From the NCBI RefSeq assembly GCF_916619195.1, contig NZ_CAKAKL010000013.1:62001-126000 (forward strand): DNA of 64,000 nt, read 5' to 3'. The position numbers and the translations under genes are program-made. The notes under the pieces were generated by a model. The model did not search any database. It saw nothing but the letters and a program-made list of their open reading frames with translations, and was not told the DNA's origin. This DNA comes from Inquilinus sp. Marseille-Q2685. GTDB taxonomy: Bacteria > Pseudomonadota > Alphaproteobacteria > DSM-16000 > Inquilinaceae. Position 1 is the first letter of the stretch; every line of letters begins with the position of its first letter. Shown piece by piece: positions 7,770-14,646 of the stretch.

Positions 7770-8807
7770 ATGATCCGTTTCCCCCGCCTCCTGCCCGCGG
7801 CAGTGCGGGCGGCCGGCATCGCCGCGCCCGCCATGGCCCGCGACCTGACCGTGGTGTCCTGGGGCGGCGCCTATCAGGACGCGCAGCGCGAGATCTATTT
7901 CGAGCCGTTCAAGGCCACCGGCGTGCCGATGCATGACGAGAGCTGGGACGGCGGCATCGGCGTGCTGCGCGCCAAGGTCGAGGGCGGCGATTCGAGCTGG
8001 GACGTGGTCCAGGTCGAGTCCGAGGAGCTGGCGCTGGGCTGCGAGGAAGGGCTGTTCGAGCCCCTGAACTGGGACGCGATCGGCGGCCGCGACGCCTATC
8101 TGCCGGCGGCGGTGAACGACTGCGGCGTCGGCACCATCGTCTACAACAACGTCGTCGCCTATGACGGCGCCAGGTTTCCCGACGGGCCGAAGAGCTGGGC
8201 CGATTTCTGGGACGTGAAGAAATTCCCCGGCAAGCGGGCGATGCGCCAGGGCCCGAAGATCAACCTGGAAGCCGCGCTGATGGCCGACGGCGTCGCCCCG
8301 GCCGATGTCTACAAGGTGCTGGCGACGCCCGAAGGCGTGGACCGCGCCTTCCGCAAGCTGGACGAGCTGAAGCCGAACCTGATCTGGTGGACCGCCGGCG
8401 CCCAGCCGCCGCAGATGCTCGCGGCCGGCGAGGTGGCGATGACCACGGCCTATAACGGCCGCATCGCCGCCGCCAACGTCGCCGACAAGAAGGATTTCCG
8501 GGTCGTCTGGAACGGCAGCCTGTTCACCATCGACAGCTGGGTGATCCTGAAGGGGTCGCCCAATGTGGACGCCGCCACCAAGTTCCTGGCCTTCGTCGGC
8601 AAGCCGGAGAACCAGGCCAAGCTGCCGGCCAAGATCGCCTACGGCGTCACCAGCAAGGCGGCGACGCCGCTGATCCCGGCCGAGTACCTGCCCGGCCTGC
8701 CGACCAACCCGGACAACATGTCCCAGGCGATCGAGCTGAACGCCGAGTTCTGGCTGGAGAACATCGACAGCCTGACCGAGCGCTTCAACACCTGGGCCGC
8801 GAAGTAG
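7770..8807 (+). CDS. Polyamine-type ABC transporter substrate-binding protein
   Basis: 345 residues. A signal peptide (MIRFPRLLPAAVRAAGIAAPAMA) precedes the mature start RDLTVVSWGGAYQDAQREIYFEPF, which is the opening of PotD/IdhA-like binding proteins of the extracellular solute-binding family. Later blocks such as CGVGTIVYNNVVAYD, KSWADFWDV, LIWWTAGAQPPQMLAAGEVAM and FLAFVGKPENQ also fit. It is periplasmic and delivers ligand to the two permeases encoded downstream. I chose the ATG at 7770 because CAGGGA sits 9 bp upstream; a GTG at 7761 is the alternative. Ligands for this group include putrescine, spermidine and other amines, and the actual one is not known. Confidence 0.87.
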   Translation: MIRFPRLLPAAVRAAGIAAPAMARDLTVVSWGGAYQDAQREIYFEPFKATGVPMHDESWDGGIGVLRAKVEGGDSSWDVVQVESEELALGCEEGLFEPLNWDAIGGRDAYLPAAVNDCGVGTIVYNNVVAYDGARFPDGPKSWADFWDVKKFPGKRAMRQGPKINLEAALMADGVAPADVYKVLATPEGVDRAFRKLDELKPNLIWWTAGAQPPQMLAAGEVAMTTAYNGRIAAANVADKKDFRVVWNGSLFTIDSWVILKGSPNVDAATKFLAFVGKPENQAKLPAKIAYGVTSKAATPLIPAEYLPGLPTNPDNMSQAIELNAEFWLENIDSLTERFNTWAAK

Positions 8808-8848
8808 GGCGGCCGGCCGGCGCGGATGGCTTCGACGTCAACTCCAAT

Positions 8849-8978
8849 GAGTCCCCCCCCTCGCGGGAGGGGGCCAGGGGAGGGTTCGCGCCGCGAAAAC
8901 GGACGATCCCGCTTGGCCCCTTCTCTTCGATCGACAACCCCCTCCCCCTACCCCCTCCCGCAGGGGGAGGGGGGACTC
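8849..8978. repeat. GC-rich inverted repeat between binding protein and permease genes
   Basis: An arm at 8849-8885 (GAGTCCCCCC, then GCGGGAGGGGG) is matched in inverse orientation at 8938-8978 (CCCCCTCCCGC, then GGGGGGACTC) across about 52 bp. Each arm can also fold on itself. Such C-rich palindromes are familiar in intergenic DNA of high-GC alphaproteobacteria. Here it lies inside an operon, where a transcript hairpin could raise the amount of binding protein relative to the permeases. Confidence 0.6.
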
Positions 8979-8991
8979 GTGAAACTGCGCC

Positions 8992-10224
8992 ATGACCGCC
9001 CTCGCCCAGGACGGCACCGCGATCCGCCGGTCGCTGCGGCGGGCCGGGCGGCGCAGGCGGGGCGAGGCGTGGCTGCTGCTGGCGCCGCTGATTGCCTTCC
9101 TGCTGCTGGTCTTCGTGGCGCCGATCGCCGGCATGCTGTGGCGCGCGGTCGACGACCGCGACCTGGCCCCGGTGATGCCGCGCACCGTCGCCGCGCTGGC
9201 CGGCTGGCACGGCGAGGGGCCGCCGGGCGAGGACGCCTTCGCCGCCCTGGCCGCCGATCTGGCGCAGGCCCGCGCCGACAAGACCCTGCCGGCCGCCGCC
9301 CGGCGCCTGAACTACGACCGCAACGGCTGGCGCACGGTGATCACCAACACCGCGCGCAAGCTGCCGGACTCGCCGAAAGGCAGCTGGCAGGAGACGTTGA
9401 CCGCCCTCGACCCGGCCTGGGGCCAAGCCGAGATCTGGGGCGCCATCGCCCGCGCCGCCGGGCCGACCACCGATTTCTACCTGCTGGCGGCGCTGGACCT
9501 GCGCCGCGACGCCGCCGGCACGATCCTGCATTCCCCGCCCGACGAGGCGATCTACCGCGAGGTGTTCCTGCGCACCTTCCTGGTCGCGCTGTCGGTCACC
9601 GCGCTGTGCCTCGTGATCGGCTTCCCGGTCGCCTATCTGCTGGCCACCCGGCCGCCGCGCATCGCCAACATCCTGATGATCCTGGTGCTGCTGCCGTTCT
9701 GGACCTCGCTGCTGGCCCGCACCACCGCCTGGGTGGTGCTGCTGCAGACCAACGGCACGGTGAACGAGATCCTGACCGGTCTGGGGCTGGTCGGAGAGCC
9801 GCTGCAGCTGGTCTACAACCGGGTCGGCGTGCTGATCGCCATGACCCATGTGCTGCTGCCCTACATGATCCTGCCGCTGTACAGCGTCATGCGCTCGATC
9901 CCGCCGGCACATCTGCGCGCCGCCTACTCGCTGGGCGCCCGGCCGGTCGGCGCCTTCCTGCGGGTCTATCTGCCGCAGACCCTGCCGGGGATCGGCGCCG
10001 GCGCCCTGCTGGTCTTCATCCTGGCGCTCGGCTACTACATCACCCCGGCCCTGGTCGGCGGGCCGGCGGACCAGATGATCAGCTGGTTCATCGCCTTCTA
10101 CACCACCAGCACGGTCAACTGGGGCATGGCCTCGGCGCTCGGCCTGCTGCTGCTGGCCGCCACCCTCGCCCTCTACGCGGTCTATGCCCGGCTGGTGGGC
10201 GCCGACCGCATGCGGCTGGGGTGA
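8992..10224 (+). CDS. ABC transporter permease, PotB-like
   Basis: 410 residues, longer than the usual 280-300 because residues about 50-190 form a soluble insertion between the first helix (AWLLLAPLIAFLLLVFVAPI) and the second (FLRTFLVALSVTALCLVIGF). The rest is a standard six-helix importer permease. The coupling loop lies around HLRAAYSLGARPVGAFLRVYLPQTLPGI, the EAA-type motif that contacts the ATPase. It is followed 7 bp later by the second permease. It forms the membrane channel for the amine-type binding protein encoded just upstream. No ATPase gene accompanies it. Confidence 0.9.
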   Translation: MTALAQDGTAIRRSLRRAGRRRRGEAWLLLAPLIAFLLLVFVAPIAGMLWRAVDDRDLAPVMPRTVAALAGWHGEGPPGEDAFAALAADLAQARADKTLPAAARRLNYDRNGWRTVITNTARKLPDSPKGSWQETLTALDPAWGQAEIWGAIARAAGPTTDFYLLAALDLRRDAAGTILHSPPDEAIYREVFLRTFLVALSVTALCLVIGFPVAYLLATRPPRIANILMILVLLPFWTSLLARTTAWVVLLQTNGTVNEILTGLGLVGEPLQLVYNRVGVLIAMTHVLLPYMILPLYSVMRSIPPAHLRAAYSLGARPVGAFLRVYLPQTLPGIGAGALLVFILALGYYITPALVGGPADQMISWFIAFYTTSTVNWGMASALGLLLLAATLALYAVYARLVGADRMRLG

Positions 10225-10231
10225 CCGGGTC

Positions 10232-11053
10232 ATGAGAATGGGGAGGATCCTCGAAAGCCTGGCCTTCTGGCGCGCCCTGCTGTGGCTGACCGGCGGCGCG
10301 GCGCTGCTGTTCCTGATCGCGCCGATCCTGGCGATCATGCCGCTGTCCTTCAACGGCGGGTCGTTCCTGGTCTATCCGCTGGACGGCGTGTCGCTGCGCT
10401 GGTTCGCGGAGTTCTTCGGCTCCGAGCGCTGGATGGGGGCGCTGGCCAACAGCCTGATCGTCGGCGGCGCCACCACGGTGCTGGCGACGGCGCTGGGCAT
10501 CCCGGCGGCGCTGGGGCTGAACCACGCGCCGCTGCGCTTCCGCGGGCTGCTGACCGGCCTGCTGCTGTCGCCGATGATCGTGCCGGTGGTGATCGTGGCC
10601 GTGGGCCTCTACTTCGCCTTCGCCGCGGTCGGGCTGACCAACAGCTATGCCGGGCTGATCCTGGCGCACACCGCGCTGGCCGCGCCCTTCGTCGTCATCA
10701 CCGTCGGTGCCACGCTGCAGGGGCTGGACCGCAACCTGCCGCGCGCCGCCTCCAGCCTCGGCGCCCGGCCGACCACCGTGTTCTTCAAGGTGACGCTGCC
10801 GCTGATCCTGCCCGGCGTGGTCTCCGGCGCCCTCTTCGCCTTCGTCACCTCCTTCGACGAGGTGGTGGTGGCGCTGCTGCTGGCCGGGCCGGGCCAGCGC
10901 ACCCTGCCGCGCGAGATGTTCAACGGCATCCGCGAGAGCATCACCCCGACCATCACTGCCGCCGCCAGCGTGCTGATCGTGGTCTCGACCCTGATGCTGA
11001 TCGCGATCGAGGCGCTGCGCCGCCGCGGCGAGAGGCTGCGCGCGCGGCGCTAG
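10232..11053 (+). CDS. ABC transporter permease, PotC-like
   Basis: 273 residues with six membrane helices, opening ALLWLTGGAALLFLIAPILAIMPLSF and containing the FVTSFDEVVVALLL block characteristic of PotC. The EAA-type loop reads LPRAASSLGARPTTVFFKVTLPLILPG. ATG at 10232 lies 7 bp after the stop of the PotB-like gene, so the two are translated from one message. It is the heterodimer partner of that permease. The operon then stops: the next gene, 4 bp away, is on the opposite strand, so no potA-like ATPase is encoded here. Confidence 0.9.
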   Translation: MRMGRILESLAFWRALLWLTGGAALLFLIAPILAIMPLSFNGGSFLVYPLDGVSLRWFAEFFGSERWMGALANSLIVGGATTVLATALGIPAALGLNHAPLRFRGLLTGLLLSPMIVPVVIVAVGLYFAFAAVGLTNSYAGLILAHTALAAPFVVITVGATLQGLDRNLPRAASSLGARPTTVFFKVTLPLILPGVVSGALFAFVTSFDEVVVALLLAGPGQRTLPREMFNGIRESITPTITAAASVLIVVSTLMLIAIEALRRRGERLRARR

Positions 11054-11057
11054 CGTC

Positions 11058-12470
11058 TCAGTTCACCGGCCCGGGCCCTCCGATATCCTCCATCGCCGGC
11101 TCCGCCGCCGACTGGCCGGTGGCGCGGTTGATCAGCACGGTGACCACCCAGAGGCCGGCGCCGATCGCCAGCAGGATTCCGGCGATCGCGTATTGCTCCG
11201 GATTGCGGCCGGTCCAGGGCCCGACCAGGAAGGCGCAGGACACGGCGCCGATGATGGGCAGGATGGTCGGCGTGCGGAAATGCTGGTGCTCGACCGTGTC
11301 GCGGCGCAGCACCAGCACGGCGACATTGACCACGGTGAAGACGCAGAGCAGCAGCAGCGCCGTGGTGCCGCCCAGGGCCGGGATCCCGCCGACGAAGCCG
11401 ATCAGGCCGAAGGCCAGGAGGGTGGTGAAGGCGATCGCCACGGCAGGGGTGCGCCGCCCCGGATGGACCCGGCCCAGAACGCTCGGCAGCACGCGCTCCC
11501 GGCTCATGCCGTATACTAGGCGGCTGGCCATCAGCATGTTGATCAGCGCGGTGTTGGCCACCGCGAACATGGTGATGAAGCCGAAGATCTCGATCGGGAA
11601 GTTCGGGGCGCCGGCCTGCACCACCTTCAAGAGCGGCGTCTCGCCCTCGCCGAGCTGGTCGGGCGACACCAGGGTGATCGCCGAGATCGATACCAGCGTG
11701 TAGATCACGGCGGTGATGAACAGCCCGGTCAGCAGCACCTTCGGGAAGATCCGGCTGGGCTCGCGGGCCTCTTCCGCCATGTTGACCGAATCCTCGAAGC
11801 CGACCATGGCGAAGAAGGCCAGGGTGGTGGCCGCGATCACCGACCAGAAGGCGCCGCGCTCCGCGGGCGCGAACTGGGTGACGCGCGAGACGTCGCCCTG
11901 CCCCAGCCCGATCGCCCACAGCCCGATGACGATGATGATCAGAAGGCCGGTCAGCTCGACCATGGTCAGCAGGACGTTGACCTTCACGCTTTCGCCGACG
12001 CCGCGGAAGTTGATCGCCGCGACCACCGCCATGAAGGCCAGGCCGATGGCGGTGACGCCGCCGGGCGACAGCCCGAGGGCGAAGGCGTTCGACAGGTTGG
12101 CGGCGAAGGCGCGCGAGGCGGTGGAGGCCGAGGTGATGCCCGAGCACATCACCGCGAAGGCGACGAGGAAGGTGATGAAATGGATGCCGAAGGCCTTGTG
12201 CGTGTACAGCGCCGCACCGGCGGCGCGCGGGTATTTCGTCACCAGCTCCAGATAGCTGAAGGCGGTGACCAGGGCGACGGCGAAGGCCACCAGGAAGGGC
12301 AGCCAGACCACGCCGCCGACCTGCTTCGCCACCTGCCCGGTCAGGGCGTAGATGCCGGTGCCGAGGATGTCGCCGACGATGAACAGCAAGAGCAGCCAGG
12401 GGCCCATCACCCGGTGCAGGCTCGGCTCGGCGGCCGGCGTGCTCTGGGCCTTCTTGGCGATGTCGACCAT
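11058..12470 (-). CDS. APC-family amino acid permease
   Basis: 470 residues with about 12 membrane helices. The first helix carries the G-D-I-L-G-T-G-I-Y motif at the substrate and sodium site of APC (LeuT-fold) transporters, and AMVGFEDSVNMAEEAREPSR is the consensus block after helix 6. It imports or exchanges an amino acid or polyamine across the inner membrane by ion coupling or antiport. The start at 12470 has a strong GGGGGAG ribosome site 4 bp upstream. It is convergent with the polyamine-type ABC operon, its stop 4 bp from theirs, which hints at but does not prove a shared substrate class. Confidence 0.88.
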   Translation of the reverse strand: MVDIAKKAQSTPAAEPSLHRVMGPWLLLLFIVGDILGTGIYALTGQVAKQVGGVVWLPFLVAFAVALVTAFSYLELVTKYPRAAGAALYTHKAFGIHFITFLVAFAVMCSGITSASTASRAFAANLSNAFALGLSPGGVTAIGLAFMAVVAAINFRGVGESVKVNVLLTMVELTGLLIIIVIGLWAIGLGQGDVSRVTQFAPAERGAFWSVIAATTLAFFAMVGFEDSVNMAEEAREPSRIFPKVLLTGLFITAVIYTLVSISAITLVSPDQLGEGETPLLKVVQAGAPNFPIEIFGFITMFAVANTALINMLMASRLVYGMSRERVLPSVLGRVHPGRRTPAVAIAFTTLLAFGLIGFVGGIPALGGTTALLLLCVFTVVNVAVLVLRRDTVEHQHFRTPTILPIIGAVSCAFLVGPWTGRNPEQYAIAGILLAIGAGLWVVTVLINRATGQSAAEPAMEDIGGPGPVN

Positions 12471-12499
12471 CAACTCCCCCTTTTTGACGATCACAAGCA

Positions 12500-12516
12500 G
12501 CTGTTCATGAAACAGC
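12500..12516. promoter_or_regulatory. Inverted repeat upstream of the APC permease
   Basis: GCTGTT-CATGA-AACAGC is a perfect 6-base dyad with a 5-base centre, 30 bp before the permease start codon. It could be an operator or a leader hairpin. No regulator gene is paired with it. Confidence 0.3.
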
Positions 12517-12560
12517 ATTTCCCGAGGAATGTCGCCCCAGGCCCGCCCGCGACCGTCGCA

Positions 12561-12589
12561 GGCGCCCCTTCGCCGAAGCGAGAGGCGCC
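12561..12589 (-). terminator. Possible terminator hairpin after the SDR gene
   Basis: GGCGCC at 12561-12566 and GGCGCC at 12584-12589 pair as outer arms, with a short inner CTT/AAG stem, about 15 bp past the stop of the gene ending at 12604. There is no clear T run on the minus strand, so strength is doubtful. Confidence 0.35.
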
Positions 12590-12603
12590 CGGGCGAGAGT
12601 TGG

Positions 12604-13434
12604 TCAGTCCTCGAAACCGGTCGATTCCGCCAGGCGGCGCCACTGCGCCAGCTCCTTGGCGACGAAGGCGTTCTTGGCCTCGATCCGCTCGACCGTGTCG
12701 CGGCCGAGCGGCAGGCGCACCGGCGGGGCCTCCGCCGCGACGACGGCGCGCAGCGCCTGGGCCAGCTTCTTCGGATCGCCGGGCTGCTGGTAATTGTGCC
12801 CGGCCGCGAAGTCGCGCATCTGGCCGACCGTCTCGGCATAGTCGGCGATCTCGGTCCGCGTCCGGCTCAGCGAGCTGCCGTCCAGGAAGTTGGTGCGGAA
12901 GAAGCCGGGCTCGACCACCGTGGCCTGGATGCCGAGCGGCGCCAGCTCCGCCGACAGCGCTTCGCTCAGCCCCTCGACCGCGAATTTGGTGGCGCCGTAG
13001 ACGCCCCAGCCCGGATAGGCCTGGTAGCCGCCGACCGAAGAGATGTTGAGGATGTGGCCCGAGCGCTGACGGCGCAGCTGCGGCAGCACCGCGCGGGTGA
13101 CGTTCAGCAGGCCGAAGACGTTGGTGCGGAACAGACGCTCGACCTCGCCGGCGTCCGCTTCCTCGACCGCGCCGAGCAGGCCGTAGCCGGCATTGTTGAC
13201 CAGGACGTCGATCCGGCCGAAGCGTTGGACCGCGGCCTGCGCCGCCGCCCGGGCCTGGGCCTCGTCGGTGACGTCGAGCGTCAGCGGCAGCAGGTTCGGA
13301 TGATCGCCGAAGCGCTCCGACACCGTTTTCGCGTCCCGCGCGGCCGCGGCCACGGCGTCGCCGCCGTCCAGCACCGCCTGGGTGATCTCGGCGCCGATGC
13401 CACGCGACGCCCCGGTGATGAACCAGACCTTCAT
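12604..13434 (-). CDS. SDR-family oxidoreductase
   Basis: 276 residues. It begins MKVWFITGASRGIG, then NNAGYG, NISSVGG and Y-G-A-T-K (catalytic Tyr and Lys), and PGFFRTNF in the substrate loop. This is the extended-tail classical SDR type often annotated as oxidoreductase or short-chain dehydrogenase, similar to retinol-dehydrogenase-like bacterial SDRs. A-A-R-D after strand 2 suggests NADP(H). The ATG at 13434 has GGAGGG 5 bp upstream. It is divergent from a LysR regulator at 13557, which is probably its controller. Substrate unknown. Confidence 0.88.
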   Translation of the reverse strand: MKVWFITGASRGIGAEITQAVLDGGDAVAAAARDAKTVSERFGDHPNLLPLTLDVTDEAQARAAAQAAVQRFGRIDVLVNNAGYGLLGAVEEADAGEVERLFRTNVFGLLNVTRAVLPQLRRQRSGHILNISSVGGYQAYPGWGVYGATKFAVEGLSEALSAELAPLGIQATVVEPGFFRTNFLDGSSLSRTRTEIADYAETVGQMRDFAAGHNYQQPGDPKKLAQALRAVVAAEAPPVRLPLGRDTVERIEAKNAFVAKELAQWRRLAESTGFED

Positions 13435-13500
13435 GATGCCCTCCTTCGGACTGCCGGCCCGCCCTCGGGCCGTTGCGTTTCCGAATTTAGGGGCTGGCCG

Positions 13501-13529
13501 ATTGCACAATAATTCCATCAATATTCCAT
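13501..13529. promoter_or_regulatory. Candidate LysR operator in the SDR/LysR gap
   Basis: The AT-rich gap holds the dyad ATTG-CA-CAAT at 13501-13510 and two direct ATTCCAT copies at 13512-13518 and 13523-13529, spaced 11 bp, about one helical turn. It sits between divergent start codons (13434 and 13557), the normal place for LysR binding. Confidence 0.4.
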
Positions 13530-13556
13530 TGGTCGCTGAGAAAGAGTCACCAATCC

Positions 13557-14456
13557 ATGGCCCGGATCGACTTCCCCGGCCTCTCCGCCTTCGTCGCCGT
13601 GGCGACCCATCGCAGCTTCCGCCGGGCCGCGGCGGAGCTGGGCGTCTCGCCGTCGGCCGTCAGCCATCTGCTGCGCGACCTGGAGGAGCGACTGGGCGTC
13701 CGGCTGCTGAACCGCACCACCCGCAGCGTCGCGCCGTCGGACGCCGGCGCGCGGCTGCTGCAGCGGCTGCAGCCGATGTTCCGCGACCTGGGCGACGCGC
13801 TGGAGGAGGTCAACCAGTTCCGCGACGTGCCGGCCGGCACGCTGCGCATCAACGCGCCGCATCAGGGGGCACGGCAGGTCCTGGCTCCGATCATGGCGCG
13901 CTTCGTGCGGACCTATCCGCAGATGCGGCTGGAGATCGTCAACGACGACGACCTGGTCGACATCGTCGCCGGCGGCTTCGACGCCGGGCTGCGCTTCGGC
14001 GAGAGCCTGGAGCAGGATATGATCGCCGTCCGCTTTGGGCCGCGGCAGCGCTGGGCCGTGATCGCCGCGCCGGGCTATCTCGACGGCCGGGAGCGGCCCC
14101 GCACCCCGCACGAGCTGAAGGGTCACGACTGCATCCGCTACCGCTTCCACAGCGGCGCCTTTCTCCGCTGGGAGTTCGAGAAGGACGGCGAGGCGCTGGA
14201 GGTCGAGGTCGATGGGCCCCTGACGCTGGGCGACCAGGAGCTGATGCTGCGGGCCGCGCTGGACGGCGCCGGCATCGCCTGCGTGTTCGAGGCGGTCGCC
14301 GCCGGGGCCCTGGCCGAGGGGCGGCTGGAGCGGCTGTTGGAGGATTGGTGCCCGGACTTCCCCGGCTTCTTCCTCTACTACCCCAGTCGGAGGCAGCTGC
14401 CGCGGGGCCTGCGGGCTTTCATCGAGATGGCGCGAGAGGAATGGCCGGAGAGCTAG
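13557..14456 (+). CDS. LysR-family transcriptional regulator
   Basis: 299 residues. The helix-turn-helix spans about residues 8-65 (FVAVATHRSFRRAAAELG, SPSAVSHLLRDLEERLGVRL) and ends LLNRTTRSVAPSDAG, the exact style of the PA2206/DsdC-like LysR subgroup that often controls divergent SDR or dehydrogenase genes. The effector domain begins near LRINAPHQGARQVLAPIM. It is 122 bp from the divergent SDR gene, which is the likely target together with its own promoter. The ligand is not known. Confidence 0.9.
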   Translation: MARIDFPGLSAFVAVATHRSFRRAAAELGVSPSAVSHLLRDLEERLGVRLLNRTTRSVAPSDAGARLLQRLQPMFRDLGDALEEVNQFRDVPAGTLRINAPHQGARQVLAPIMARFVRTYPQMRLEIVNDDDLVDIVAGGFDAGLRFGESLEQDMIAVRFGPRQRWAVIAAPGYLDGRERPRTPHELKGHDCIRYRFHSGAFLRWEFEKDGEALEVEVDGPLTLGDQELMLRAALDGAGIACVFEAVAAGALAEGRLERLLEDWCPDFPGFFLYYPSRRQLPRGLRAFIEMAREEWPES

Positions 14457-14466
14457 CGTGTCGAAA

Positions 14467-14483
14467 TCTTGAACGATTCAAGA
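14467..14483 (+). terminator. Dyad after the LysR gene
   Basis: TCTTGAA-CGA-TTCAAGA is a perfect 7-base dyad 11 bp after the LysR stop codon. The 3-base loop and lack of a T run make it an uncertain terminator. It could instead be an operator for the RTX gene downstream. Confidence 0.35.
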
Positions 14484-14570
14484 CACCGCATCCAGTCTGA
14501 TTAGCAATTAGCACCCATTTGAGCCTGCCTTCATGATTTAACGTCGAGACTCGTGACGAAATCTTCTGCA

Positions 14571-14590
14571 AAATCCTCCTCTAAGGATTT
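14571..14590 (+). promoter_or_regulatory. Hairpin in the leader of the RTX gene
   Basis: AAATCCT (14571-14577) pairs with AGGATTT (14584-14590) around a 6-base loop, 57 bp before the RTX start codon. The surrounding 190 bp are the AT-richest part of this area, consistent with a promoter region. Function is not shown. Confidence 0.3.
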
Positions 14591-14646
14591 CGACGGCCCT
14601 GACGGATCCTGATCCTCGACGCCGTCTCCTGGAAGGGAGGAACGAC

